Source: Actinernus sp. WN-2022 (taxonomy: Eukaryota; Cnidaria; Anthozoa; Actiniaria; Actinernidae). Taken from it: DNA of 64,000 nucleotides. Every line of letters starts with the position of its first letter. Position 1 is the first letter of the stretch. Below the pieces are notes generated by a model. It was given only the letters and a program-made list of their open reading frames with translations, was not told the origin of the DNA and searched no databases. Of this stretch, positions 24,301-39,300 are shown in pieces. The stretch is from contig JAOWCC010001589.1 in the NCBI GenBank assembly GCA_030867875.1, forward strand, positions 83,909,537 through 83,973,536. The letters run 5' to 3'. Both the position numbers and the translations under genes were made by a program.

Positions 24301-27300
24301 ATTATTTCGGGTTGGGGATCATTTGGGGCACGGGATCATTTCGGGTGCTGTACATATCGCGGTTGCAAAATGTCCGTCTGGTAATGCACTTTTAGATAGT
24401 TGAGATGAACCTTTATAGAATACAGAAGGATTTCTGAGCATTCTAAAATGGAAAACCTGTTATATAACCAGCCGTAGTTCACATAAACGTCAATTTAGCT
24501 GATTCAACTAAAAGTTCTTACCTTGATCCAGTCGCTCACTGCGCGTGAAAGACACGCCGACTCAGTTGAACGCCCCGGCTAAAAATCGGATGAGATTCGT
24601 CTGAGAAGATCCTCAATTGACAACAGAACATTTAAAGATGAATTGAATAAATGATTTACCGGTAAATTTTCCGTGCGTTGTATCACCAGTCCTACCAGTT
24701 TCACTAATTAAATTCAATGTGTCTTTCTGTTTGTATGTATGTGACAGCATATGACAGCATGTGACAGCGATATGATTAGTGATAAGATCGAAAACTTTAG
24801 ATCTATTCTAATTTCAAGATTGTCTGTCATTTAAAGGCTTAAAATCTGCTTTAGACTGCCCGCTTTTCTCTCCAGTTTGGCTAGGCACTAATAAGACCTG
24901 GATGTTTTTCAAGTATTTTCTCGATAAAACATAAAAACTAGCAGAAAGCTCTTCTAACGTGAGACAATCAGTAATTAACTGCATGCCAATCACTTTCAAA
25001 CGTAATGTCCAAACCCCCCTCCCCCCCCCCCCCCTTTACTTTTCTAATGGTTGGCTGGTTTACTATAGTTTAAATTAATATTTAAATCAAAGAAAAATAT
25101 AGTTTGGATAAATTTTTACTCGTGTTCACCTTTTATTCACTCGTGTTCACCTGTTTTACCATCTTTTTTACTCGTGTTCACTCGTGTTCACTCGTGTTCA
25201 CTCGTGTGTAGTTTTAGTCATAACCAATTCTGTAGTTGTAGTAGAACTACTGCATGGATTTTCACCAAATAAAAACTAGCTGCAACCTCTAGGATATCCA
25301 TACTAAATTTCCAGCCCGAAAGTTTGGATTAAACAACGTTTTTGGACATGAAAACATTCACAACAGACTTTAAGTCCTATATTATTTATACATTTATTAC
25401 CAGCTTGCTAGCGCAAAGTATTTTTGCAACTCTCTAGTCACACTGTAGTCACAATCAAAGTCTTCAGTACATTTGCCTTAAAATAAAAAAAGAACTTCGC
25501 AGTTTCTGGTCCTAAAACGTAGCTATCCTGAATCGCTTGACATCCTAGTCGTAAATAATCTGCTTCTTAGGCAACTAAGGTAGATATTGCTGGTTGGACA
25601 AGACAAGAAAGCTGGCTTTTTTTTTCTCTCTCACTCAAACTGGCTAGCGTTTTGTACGGAAAAAACTCATTTCTGCACCGAATTGAGTGGAATAAAAGCT
25701 ATTGACAGTCTCTTGCTTGGGTAAATATTATCCAAGTGTAATACAATATTTGGCCATACAAGTCAGCGGTGTTTCCACATCCAAAGTTGAAAATGTTACT
25801 CGTCCACTGACGACTTTCGCTTGCCAAACACTGGCGCAACGTGGTAAAATTATAAGTAAAAAAAAAAATGTAATCACTACGATCGTTGAAAAATTGGCCC
25901 AGCGATCGCAGCGATCATAATGGCAACCAATTTTTCGGCGATCGTAGCGATCGCGATCGCCGAGATAGAGCAAATTCTATCTCGGCGATCGTAGCGATCG
26001 GGTGGCGATCGAAACGATTATATAGAAACCACCTTTCAGCGATCGTGGCGATCCTAGCGATCCAAAGGATCCCATAAAGCATTGCTCACCAACAGAAACA
26101 TCCCATGATGCACCCAGGTTTTCTCGCACTCGGCAAAATGGCGTCTACCAGTGCAGTGACTTACATGTACCTGTAGAAAAATTATCTGTCGTGAAGTCGA
26201 AGCTCTTGAACGAGTGTATGGAAAGCTCCATATTCCTCTCGTCGTTGAAAGATTTTTCTGTCCCAAAACCTGTGCTTTCTTTTCTCCTTCACTTTTCTTT
26301 GTCTTCTTCGCTTTAAGATGGCGAGAAAGATCAAATAGTATGCTTCGATCGTTGGTTCAACGCAGCCGCCATGTTGGAAAAGTTCCCGCCAGAAAGACCG
26401 CCAAGACCCAGACCTCCTCAACGTTTTCTGTGTGCTTGGACGATCGTATATAGCGATCATATGGAAACCGGTCAAAGATTTAGGATCGCTATACGATCGC
26501 CGCGATCGCTGGGCCAATTTTTCAGCGATCGTAGCGATTATATGGAAACTAGGCTTTAGACAGCGGCATATCTGCAGCATGACCAAACCTTTCGAAACCT
26601 TCGCGAATTCAACGCGTCCTCTCCAATAATATACCACAAACGCCCGTCAATATATCTTCGGAAAATCAAACGTCATTCGGAAAAATCAACGCCATGGTCG
26701 ATCCACAGGTTAACGCCACGCTCGGAAATGAAATCCACCTAGACTTTAATCTAGACTTTAATAAAGAGTATTGCCTAATTACTAATAAGGACAGTGCATT
26801 TTACTATTATTAGATTACAATAGGGATTTTTGGTGATTTTATACTGAGTATTTATTTGATTTTAATTAGATTGGGTACGTATTTTTAGCTTTAGAGCATA
26901 CTTAGTATAATATTGCGATTTTATGTATTTAGTAAGCCATTTTTCTTTCATTTTATTATTGTGTTTAATGCAGGTCCACATCAGTTTATATAGCTGCCTG
27001 CTTTTACCCTGCTTTTACAAACAAAGGATGTATGTATGTATGTATATGTACCTAACCCCAATACTGAACTCGTTACTGCATATGCGTGCAACCACGAGTT
27101 AATAAAATGTTGACGGCTCTATTGTATTCCAATATTCCCGTTCAATACCTCGAACCTGACTAGCCTGCGAACGGCATCCTCCACTTGATGCCAGGAGACC
27201 GGCGATTTCATCGTTCCGTTTCAGGGCTACTTGAACACTTGCTTACTCGGTCGATCTATACCTCAGTAGCTTTGTAAGACAGCTTTCCCTGAATGTACTT

Positions 27301-30300
27301 AATTATATTTAATACATGTTCACTGAGTAATTAATATTTACACCCGTCTAATTCAAATAACGAGTTTTCGGCGGGAAAAAGTATGTTAGTGGCAGCTGTG
27401 ATGGACGCACGGTGTATTTAAATATGGCGCGAAAAAACACCGCGCAAAACGTTCTGATCCGCTGGCCGAAAGAACGATGGCTCTAGCTGGCTCTAGATCC
27501 GCAGAGCCTTCAAACTGGTCAGCGGTTCCGCTGACGAGATTGAAGTTTCCAAGGTAAATGATATTTTAACTTTAGTAAATTCAGAGTAAATTACAAATTT
27601 AAAAATCTTAAACCTGTTAAAGTCTTGGGCTAAGTACAGCGCGCGCTGTGTTCATTAAAAGCTTTGCAGACATCCGATTGGCTGTATATTTTAGGGTATG
27701 GAAAGAATTACCCATACCCATACACAGTGAATAAAGTTCTCTACCTTGTTTATATAAAGGGTGCGGTGATACATCAAGTGAGATATACAGTGAGACATAC
27801 AAATGGGAGATGGTAAAAATGGAGATAAGGTGGTTTGGTATTCAGTTTAGTAATAGAAGAGAAAAGTGCGGAGAATTCGATTTAATCAATACAGTTAATA
27901 AACTACAAAAACTTGTGGAACAAAGTCCAACTAAAGAAAATTTAACTGAATATTATAAGCGCAAACGAGAACTATATGATATTTTGGAAGAAAATACTAG
28001 AGGCTGCATATATGATACGCAGCAAAGTTCTCTGGTATGAACTGGAGAAAGAAGTTCTCGATATTTTCTTAATTTGGAAAGCAAAATTATAATAAAAAAA
28101 CACATCCAAATCTTAGAATTGGATAACAGTGAAGTCATTACTAATGAAAAGGAGAATTGGATAACAATGAAGTAATTACTAATGAAAAGGATATTTTACA
28201 AGCCTAAAAGACTTTTTATGAACAATTCTATATACACTTCAACATTGAATGCAGAAGATCTCACTCTAAATCATGATATGTTCTGTAAAAACGAAAACAT
28301 TAATTTTTTAGACGATTCCCAGTCCAAAAGCTGTGAGGGACTTCTTACCTCGGCTGAACATTTATCTGCTTTAAAAATACTCAAATTAAAGTAATAAGTT
28401 CCCAGGGACTGACGGGCGAATGTTAAGTGCAGTGATAACATTAATTATAGGGGTATAGAATGGTCCCTAAATAAATCGTGCATGAGTCTCGGCAAAATTC
28501 AAGCAAGCTAGTCTCGAAATCTCGGCGTTTCGGATTTTGAAACAAGGGTCTCGGCGCGGTCTCGGATTTAACCATTCTATACCCCTAATTATGCTTTCCA
28601 GTCTGGCAAAATGTTAATTGAGCAACGTAGAGGAATTATCTCGCTCATTCCAAAGAAAAATAAAATACTTAAAACATTAGAAAATTGCATGGCGACCTGT
28701 TACCTTGTTGAATACTGACTACAAAATTGCATCTGCTGCTATAACAAAGAGAATTTAAAAGGTATTACGCTTAATTATTCGTCCAAACCAAAGGCAGGTA
28801 TATATATCGGGGGAAATATTCGCTTGATCAGTGATATCTTGTATATTTCACTGAACAAGAAAGGATTTCTTGTTTGGCTTTGTTTATAGATTTTTAAAAA
28901 GCCGTTGATAGCATTGAATGGCCTTTTTTACAAAAAGCTCTCGAAGCCTTCAAGTTTGGGCCTGACATAGTACGGTGGTTCTTGGTATTTTATAGTCAGA
29001 TCTCAAGTTGTGTCAGAAATAACGGTTTTTCTTCCGATTTCTTTTTATTAAATAGAGGAGTGAGGCAAAGTTGCCTTTTCTCAGGAATATTGTTCAGTTG
29101 TGATCGCAATAGGGCTTTTAGCTTGTTTAGTACAAAACTTACCGAATATTGAAGGCATTAAAGTCGGTAAATCGGAAATAAAGTTTCCGCATATGCTGCA
29201 TGGTGACTTAAAACGTTTACTTAACGTTTTCCTCAAAGATAAGAATTCAGGTAAGCATTTTTATTCAGTTGCTAGACCACTAAGGCAGTTAGAGAAAGTA
29301 TCACTCCGTGGGCTTTCAATAAATAAATCTAAAACGGATGCTATGTGGCTAGGTCGGGACAAAGATAATAGACCAGTTCGCGGTTAATTCCGACATTTTG
29401 AAAGGGGTGCAAACATAGCGCGAAATACAGTGTTCGTATGGGAATCCGATGGCAAATAAATTCCGTAAAATCAAATCTCTGAAACATTCACTGCATGTCT
29501 GCAAACTTAAGATACCAGGTAAAAGATTAACTGATCAACATTTGAGGGATGTAGCTGTGCTAAGGAGTGTGCAATCGTGTTTTCAGTTTTCCATTCATTT
29601 TCTCCGGAAATTTTCCCGCGGACTTTGACTCGTTGTTACAGATATTTCGCGCCATGTTTTCACCTCTTTCAAAATGTCGGAATTAACCGCGAACTGGTCT
29701 ATTGTAATACCCCCTTGCAGGTTAATTGGCCCAAATATCCAATTAAGGCACTTGGGTGCTTTTTTCTTATTTTACGGACCAAACCAATATTTTAAACTTT
29801 TAAGAAAAGCTTAAGAATTTAGAACAAGTTTTAAACATTTGGCAGTGTATAAATCTTAACCCTTTTAGAAAAAAATAAACATTGATAGTAAAGCTTTAGG
29901 TTTATCACAACTTGTATATAACACCTGTTCTCTACATGTTCCGGTGGATTTTAATAAACTCCGGTAGATAATAATATCACTTTTAATTTTGTTTGGAACA
30001 AGAAACCCCCAAAAATAAAAATATCTACATTAATAGGTGAAACAAAGTATGGCGGGTTTGAGATGATAGACGGTTCAAAACCTTTTAAAAATCTCTTAGC
30101 TTTCTTGGCGATTTTGATGCCCCTCCTGGAAAGTTACACCGTTATATTATTTCAGTAAATTTGGCGGTAAATTTGTTTCAATGTAATTTCGATATTGCCT
30201 CATGCACTTGTTGCTAATCTTGATAACTATAACCTTTGTTCTATCTGGATATTTTAAAATATTGGGCTGATTTGATGGATGATCAATTAAAATCGTCACG

Positions 30301-33300
30301 TAAGTGGTACAATGAAGTAATATGGAATAACTGTAAAAACATAAAAATAGGAGGTAAATCTTTTTATTATAAACAGTGGCATCAGGCTGGCATAGTTTAT
30401 GTACATGATTTGCACTCTTTGGAAGGGGATTTCATTCCTCCACAGACCTTCGATAGATACTTTTAATTTAAAGAACGACGTCTTTACAGAGGGTCTGAAT
30501 GGGGTTAACTGACAAACGGCCTTAAAAATAACTGACAAATGACGATTTGTTTTTACTGAGAACAGTTGCCTGAAAACCTGAAAAGAGCCTTCAGAACCTT
30601 CAGTCGTTTTTCAAAAGCAAACTGAGAAGTCATTCGAGTGCCATTCACATGCATGCACACACGAACTCTCATTGGTTCAGTCGCTGTTTTCTTGTTGCTG
30701 CATGATTGGTTATATTTTTCACATGTGAAAAAGCTATACGCGATGGTGATTGGACGTATCGTAGATTTTGACGTACGGGTTTAATGCAATGATGAAATTC
30801 TCGTGATATGTATAATAAAATGGTTTCCTGCCTGGGAAGTAATCTAATCACTGGCTGCGACATATCTTTTTCTTAAATATATAAATGAACGTACAATTTC
30901 AGGAATGAGACAAAAAATGGCAGAAACATAGGTCGCTGGAAGAAAAGTAAAGTAAACCACAGGAGGCCCAGTTTATCTGTTTTCAAACTAAATATTATCT
31001 TTGAAGCTGCCCAGTTCTAAGAAGGACATTGTTGAGTGGTAAAGGAACTATCGTAACTATCATAATGATTCTCATGATTTTACTAACTCGCATGAAATTC
31101 ATGATTTCAGATGGATAACAATGACGTGACCGATGTCTGGATCACAGGCTCTCATTTCGCCAAATATTTACAAAACTTTGCTGAAAAGAATGTGTGGGTG
31201 ACATTCATATTTGACTGCTGTTACTCTGGGTACATCTACAGGGGACGTGAATTCAAAGAAAACAAATTCCAACCGAAAAGAGTGAGACAGGTAACAATTG
31301 ATGAACATTTTGACAACTGGAGTTGTTTTGTTTCATATAAATATGTGATCAAATATAATAATAATAATAATAATATCAGTTTAATAATCCCATTTGCAGT
31401 AGAGACTGAATTACAAGTGTGTCAGCTATATACATATCAGGCATGTTTTCACAAAAGGAGCCTTAGAACCTTAAGACCCCTTTTGTGAAAACATGCCTGA
31501 TCTTGTGTGCCTTTAGTTTTAAAAGCCATAACATGTGTTTTTGCCGTTTTATTGAAAGGGAAAATGACAGTTTAAGACTTTTCTGGCCTTCTATCCCATA
31601 ATTGATCTCTAGGTATTTTATGTGGGGGTGAGGGGTGGGGAGGACTAGTTCAAAATTTTTGGCGAAAAACCAACTGCTTTACCTGGCGTATGGCGCAACG
31701 ATTTGCTTAGTGGAAGACGTACATTTCCCACTAGGTCAAGTGCATTTTGGCTATAGAGAATTGGGAAACCGCCGAAAATGGCCGAACATGGCGTTTTTGT
31801 TGGAACATCGTTAAAAATGGAGATATTTCAACTAAAGAAATTATGGGATAAATCTCACACAAGTAAATTATGGGCTAGAAAGGCCAGAAAAGTCTTAAAC
31901 TGTCATTATATCACACTTGACACGGCGGTTTTCTTTGTTCTTCATAGGAGTGAAACTCTGGTATAAACCCGTTGAACAATAGACTAATTAAATCATCAAT
32001 CTGAGGTTTATAACTGTTACAGGGAGGTTTATAACTCAGTTTCAAACCTCCTTTCTATTTGAGAAAACCTCGCCAAATGTGATATAAGTCAGTTTCATAC
32101 CTCGGTTCTCGGTATGAAACTCTTACTTTGCCCTTTCAAGAAAACGGCAAAAAAACGCGTTACTGGCTTTTAAAGCAAAAGACACACAAGATCAGGCATG
32201 TTTTCACAAAAGGAGCCTTAGAATCTAAGACCCCCTTTTGTAAAAACATGCCTGATATACTAACGACGTACATAGTAAACAGATATTTACTATAACAATA
32301 ATAATATTGACTACATAACCAACTGAGTACTCTGTACTACAAAGGTCTTTGAACTTCTAATTCTTCTAATAAATAAATACTGCAAGATTTTGACATATGA
32401 TTTGAATGTCACCATTTTAGTGTATTTTTAGTATTTATGTGGTTGTAACGTACTAACTTACCTTGGTCCTGAATTCATCAAAATTCCAGCGATTCTTAAC
32501 TGAAGTTTTGCGGGCAGTCGATTATACGGGCGAATAAAAGTGACCAGATCGAGGTTTCTCATCCGGTGTAGAGGCTTTAGCCAAGAATTTCTCGACCTTT
32601 CAATAATCCTTCTACTAGAACTAGTACACGACTTGTAAACCGGCTACAGCGGGATATAAACGACATTAAAGACGATGTTGAATTCACCCTTCTCACACAG
32701 CGGCCATGTTGGATAGAAACAATAGATTTTGCGTGTCTAGCCTCGCACTGAGCAGATTCAGAACCAGTTTAGCCCGCAAAAACAAAGGTTTTTATTCTCC
32801 TGGGACTCAACATGGCCGCCGCGTGAGACGGGTGTTTTGCTCCCGATGCGAGACGGCTGTGTTCGCAGGCCAGCCAATCCGAAAACGGAACAAAATCCGG
32901 TTTCCCTTCCCCGCGACAGTCCCCAATGACGAGATTGGGATTATTCCAGAGCCTCGAGGCGTTTGGTAACCGCTGGCCGAAAAACGCGCGGGCTCTGGGA
33001 ACGAGATTGACAGAGGAGTCAATAATGCGCATGCTCAGACCGTTATTTGTAGCAAATATTGAATTATCACGACTGCGCATGCTCATACCGTTATTTGTTG
33101 GTTTTCGCATGCAGTACTGAACTTATTAATTAGCTTTTAATGCTCGTTTGCTTTCCTTTGTTTTTGGTATTTTTTCAGCTCACTGAACCTGAGTTATTAG
33201 CACAGCGCGGGGACAACAAAATATGGAATCGTGGCGGCTGGAAACCTCTTAACCAAACGAGATTTTTCTACTTTGCTGCTTGTTCCTCGGTGGAGGTAGC

Positions 33301-36300
33301 TATTGAAGGAGATGATCATCAGACGGGAAAATGTTGTGGATTTTTTACACTTGCTTTTAAAAATGTAATGAAGAAGCTAGTGGAAAACAATCACACACGA
33401 GTTTCCTACAAGGCATTGTTCAGGTAAAAGTTTTCTTCGCCGTCATATCGGTTACCGTAGATCTTCGCGGGTGCCTCGTTAAAAGAATGTACGCACTACG
33501 ATCTAAAGGAAGCCACATAAACCTATACATCAGTGTAAAGATTATGAAACAAGAGGCCCTGAGTGACCTCGGGCCACCTAAGAATAGGTGAATACATAGT
33601 TGAATACATAGTTCATGGAGTTCTAGCATATGTTTGTGTCATACATAGTTTGTGCTAGGGGAGCCAGATAATTGCAAACAAAAACTTGAGAAACATCTCA
33701 TTTTAAAGTTGAGGATTTCAAAAATTCGTCTTTCCATTCACTTCTGATGCGCCAGCGTTTTCTGTGTTGTTCTGTTAGTTTTAATGTTCACTTTTTCAAA
33801 TCGGCTTTGCTTTGAATTCAGAACAGTGAGCGCGGTCCTTCGCACTTAGTTCGGAGTCCAGAGACAAGTCAACTCGTTTCGTCCTTTGCTAGTTTCACTT
33901 CCACAGCAAACAAAAACTTGAGAAACATCTCATTTTAAAGCTGAGGCGAGATCGGTATTGTTGTTAGCAAAACCTGTTTGTAAATGCTATTTTCCACCTC
34001 CAATCAGTTGTCGATCTTTATAAAACAGCGTATTTAAAGATAGCTTGCCACCCAGCATCCATAGCAACGCCTTTCCCATGGGGATCACAAGCTCAATTCA
34101 TTGGTTATCGAAGTATTATATCAGCACGTGACTCACCCCCAGTGTTTCCTGCAAAAGGCCTACTACAACTGCTCCCAGTAATTATATAAATCAACTTCAC
34201 ATAACACTGTGTCTGAACTTAACTTGCTCAAAAATATTACAATATTAATTGAGATGTGTTTTTTTTGTATTTTAGAAAACAATTCTTTCAGCAGGGTTCA
34301 CCAACCCATGCTTATCAACATGTTTAGAAATCAATGCTTTTCAGTAGGATTCATAGACAGACTGATAATATTATATCTAACTTCACTGTCCAAGCACAGG
34401 TACTATTGTAGCATACATGTAACTTTTTCTTTAGTTAATAGCTATCCCTTGTGAATATTTAGGGATGTGTTAATTATTTTAAATGTGAAAACTGAGTCAT
34501 CTATCTAGATCTGCATGCAGTTTTATTTTCGAGTAAAGTGGTGACTTTTCAAATATATTCTCCATTATAGTTCAGATGTATTTAGACTCGTTCTGTGAAT
34601 GATTTTGGATTTTAAATGGGTAGGGTTTTGAAATTTTGGGGTTAGGTTTTTGAAAGGTTTTGTATGAAAATTTGAGAAAATGAATTATTCAAGAGTCAAT
34701 TGCAATCGCTCCGAAACGAATGCTAAATCGGCCAGATATAATAATCAAATATACAGAGGTTTCAGGCCATGTAAATAGAACTAAATAAAAAGTTAACCGT
34801 GTTAGGTGGTAATTGTCTCTTAATTGGTTTTGTGTTTAGGAAAGATTGATTTTTACCAGTGTCAATGACACGCCACAGATAAATATGCGATTTCCACATC
34901 AGAGTCATTTATCGTCGTTTGAAAAACTCTTCACGTCGAAGTTCTTACTCAGTTGCTCAGTTACTGCATGCTAGATTTTCGTTCCCGAATTTATAAACAT
35001 GTGCATATAAACTTTTAAAAGGACCCCTTTCAGATCAGAGAACTGAGAAATCGGGTCGTTTCTACTATACTTTCGAGAGGTTAATAACAATAAATAACAA
35101 CACAACCACAGTCAATTGGTTAGAGTTATCATGTTCAGTTTAGCTACTTACATTTACCAGCTGTTGTATTAATAGTGTTGATCACAGATCACCGATCAGA
35201 CAACTGTCAGTGTCACGAGTGTAGTCAGTGTACTGTATCTGGAGGCTGGAGCATGTCGCATAAAATGTGATAAATTCCCGTCCAAAGGCCGCGAAACTAC
35301 TCTCAGCTTTAGAAAAAACACCAAATCTTGGCATTTCACTTACAGAAACCTATGGTTTACACAAAATAATAGCTAAGATTAAAGGTTTTGAAAGTCAAAA
35401 CTCCGCTGGTCGCCATCTTGAAAAAACAAGGAAATGTTGTCCACTGTTCACGTGACCAGCACAGTGCAATCTGATTGGTGTCCAATAGAACTTGAAAGAA
35501 GGTGCAATCTGATTGGTTGCCGGCGCCAAATCGCGACATAAAAAGTAATAATAATAAATAAAGACTTTGCGATTTCTGAATCGTGCCGGCCAAATGCCTG
35601 GCCCGAGTAACAAGGAATCTGTTGGAATTACTGTTTTTAATAAAAAATTAATTGGAAAGTAGTACTAAGACTACAAACGCAAAAATACGAGGTTCAGATC
35701 AGTGAATTATGCGCGTAGTGTTTGGGCATACGATCCATTCGACTGCTCTATGTCAATCAGCAGATGACAGCCTTCAAAAGCGTGTCGGGAATTTCTAATA
35801 TTTTACTCTTTGTTCGTATGCAAACCTTGAAGTTTGCGATCGGAAAAAATTCCAACCTATATATGAGTGGTATATAAGCCACACAACATATGAAACTTAT
35901 CCCATACAAGCGAGAACATTTGCTCTTGCTAATGTCCAGGCCAGTGCGGACAGCTTATTTCCGTATTCCGCATGCGTAATGTTAATTTCGTGCATAAAAG
36001 ATGGACGTTCAGCGCGTTGTGAGCCCGCAGCATTGGCAGTATGTTGCTCCCCGAGCGCTTCGTCGACAGGAAGAACAAGTATTGCAAGCAGATGCAAATT
36101 TTCGTTGTCATTTTGACCGCGGTGTGGGCAAACTATACATCAAAACGTGGGAAATTCAATAGACTAATTGAATTCGGTTGTAGGTTTTTGATTAGTTCTT
36201 TTCCCAGCCTTTTATAGCCCAGACTTCCCTGGCATATGCCTAGAAATAGAGGAACGCCTTGTATATTTTGACTCAACCGGTCGAAAACAATTGCAAATTG

Positions 36301-39300
36301 ACCGCGGAAAATAAGCGACTATGGTGTTTAAACTATTAAAACTACAGAGAAAAGACATCATTGTTTTGTATTCCGTTCGTAGGTGTTTTAGTTTTTTTCT
36401 TTACGAGGCATAAAATTAACAAATTGAAAGAAAATTGCGATTTTGGGAAACAGTTGAGTGAATTTCCGAAGGGGGCGTGAGCGTGACTCACGTCTATTGA
36501 CCTTTCGTTAAACGGAAGTTTGATATGAAAAGAAATAACGAAAATATCGCTAAAGCCCGACACTTTGGTTCGATTCTTTGATAGTATACAGCTATTTCAA
36601 AAAAGGTTGTCTCGTGCATGTTGCATGTGTCATGTTGCATGTGTCATGTTGCATGTGTCATGTTGCATGTGTCATGTTGCATGTGTCATGTTGCATGTGT
36701 CATGTTGCATGTGTCATGTTGCATGTGTCATGTTGCATTGCATGTGTCATGTTGCATGAGTGTCATGTTGCATGTGTCATGTTGCATGTGTCATGTTGCA
36801 TGTGTCATGTTGCATGTGTCATGTGTCATGTTGCATGTGTCATGTTGCATGTGTCATGTTGCATGTGTCATGTTGCATGTGTCATGTTGCATGTTGCATG
36901 TTGCATGTGTCATGTTGCATGTGTCATGTTGCATGTGTCATGTTGCATGTGTCATGTTGCATGTGTCATGTTGCATGTGTCATGTTGCATGTGTCATGTT
37001 GCATGTGTCATGTTGCATGTGTCATGTTGCATGTGTCATGTTGCATGTGTCATGTTGCATGTGTCATGTTGTATGGATTCGGATTACATTCCTACAGTAC
37101 TGCGTTGCTAGTTTCATCGAACGATCTGCATGACTTATAATTTCCCAATTCCCAGGAGCTTTTTAAAAACTATTTTTTGGGTGAAAATCGGAAACGCAGA
37201 AAAGGGCAATTGAAAAGTCTAGCTCAAGTCTAGCCTCTCCGACACATTAGCGATCTCTTGGCCCGATCGATATCAAAGCTTAAAGTAGTCGCATCCCGAA
37301 ATTTATAGTAAGTTATACGCTCGGTTAGTTCGTATTTTTTTCTCGTGTTAACGGATATTGCTGAACTGAATGTGAAAGACTAGGAGGCTAAGTCACCCTC
37401 AGACTTTATATTTCCATCTAAGCTTTCTTCAGAAACAAGTTTTCGCTGAAATTGAAAATACTAAACCTTGTATCGTATGCATTTTTGGTTTTGTTTTGTT
37501 TTTCTTTTCTTTTGTTGTCCAAGGGCATTCTGCTTGCTTTTTGTAGTACATAAGGCCAACAACTGATGGAATTATTGAATCGTGCATGTGTGGAAAAACG
37601 TTTCGCAATAAACGTAAGCACTCGTATACGGAAATGAAGCTTTCCCAGCTTTCCCGAGTTATCTACTTGTCATATATAATATTAATGATCTGTTGTCAGT
37701 CAAACATAACCTTTTACTTCCGGTTAAAAACTTCCTTTTGGTATTTCTCCATCAGTATTGATTTTTTTTAAACATTGCTACTAAAACTACATTTCTGCGG
37801 GAAAACATTTTCCCCATATTTTCCGTTTTAAAGATCTACCTTAAGTTATTCAGTTTCACATCGGTTGATGCTCGCATCTATACTATTAAAACTGCATTAT
37901 CCCTCCAGTATGTCTATTTGTGATTGAAGTCAGATATTCAATAGTGTCGGTGCCGGTCGTCCACAGCCAAGAAGTATGGAACCTCTAAGGACATCTGTAT
38001 TTCTTTCAGCCTGATAATGCGAGAATGTAGAAGGGAAGGGAACCACATTCAGACTCCCCAGTTTGAAGGAGGGAACATGAACACCGTTGTATTTGGAGTA
38101 GATACAGGTCAGTCGATGAGACTAAAGAGTGAGACGATCTGCGTTCCATGCATCTATCTTATTTATTGATTTGTTTGTTTGTTTATCTAATTATCTATCT
38201 GAGACCTATCTTATCTTTATATAATAGATACTTAATGAACGCGGACTCTGATTGGTTAAAAGCCATGTGTTTGTTTTTGTGAGAGCACAAACACAGAAAG
38301 GACGTCATATTTTAATAACGCGGGCTCTGATTGGTTTGTGAAATTATTAATACATGGGAACCCGGATGGAAATGACGTCAGCTGATTCTGCCCCTGCGCT
38401 TCCGGTCTGAATTAGCCATTCAGCTCCGTTTCCGTTGTATTCCCAGTAGTTCCATTTATCGGTTTGATCCTCCACAAATTTCAAACTGTGAAGAAACGTA
38501 CTCAGAGAATGGGACATTGTTTGTATTTTCTTTTTTTGAATGAAAAAGTCACTGAGTGGACTCTATGACCGACAAATGTCTTTAACCAATTGGAACTGTT
38601 GACTTTGACAAATATTCCTTTGCGCTATCCGGGGCGGACTCAGCTGGACACTGGACTTTGGCGGTTATTTTGAAGCTGAAATTGAAAGAGAACTGAAATA
38701 ACATCCCCGGAAAAGGATAACCTAGATCTAGAGGTGAAGACAATTTTTGCTGCAAACTTTAAGCCAAAGAATAAGGCATTCGATTCAAGGGACAGAGGAC
38801 TTAAAATGGATGTTTTTGTCTACGGGTGGGTTACAAGGTTGGCTTTCAGTAAAGGAACTCTTGTTTTCACCAACTTGAACTTCTAGTTATTGGGACCTTT
38901 CTTCCAGTGAAATGCGGTTTAGAGAGAAAAGCTCGCTTATGACATTTTGTTTGCCTTTGTGTGCGTGAAAATCGCCATCCGGAACAATGTCTATCTACCT
39001 ATCAATTATCTATCCATCTGTCTACATCTAATTATCTAATTATTTATCTATCATATATTCTTTCAAAGTGGCGGAAGCTCGAGGGATAAAGGTGAAAGAC
39101 TACAATCAATCGACAAAACAAGTCATCCTCGATGCTGGCCGCAAACAGTTGCTATCGGACGGGGTATACGATGTCTTTGAGGCTACAGTTACCGATGAAG
39201 AGGTGGAACTGAAGGGTGACGAGGACGAGAACAAGAACAAGAAGTGCGTGGCCACAATTGATGTCAATCCAAGCGAAATTTACGATTTTTTTGCCATAGG

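Noticed and set aside
22955..24999. Identical 61-residue frames on both strands as a duplicated gene
   Set aside because: They lie in the two arms of one palindrome, with no family match, no start context and no intron signals.
36565..37140. Three overlapping long Cys/His-rich open frames
   Set aside because: They follow the 14-bp minisatellite in every frame; no start context or splice partners.
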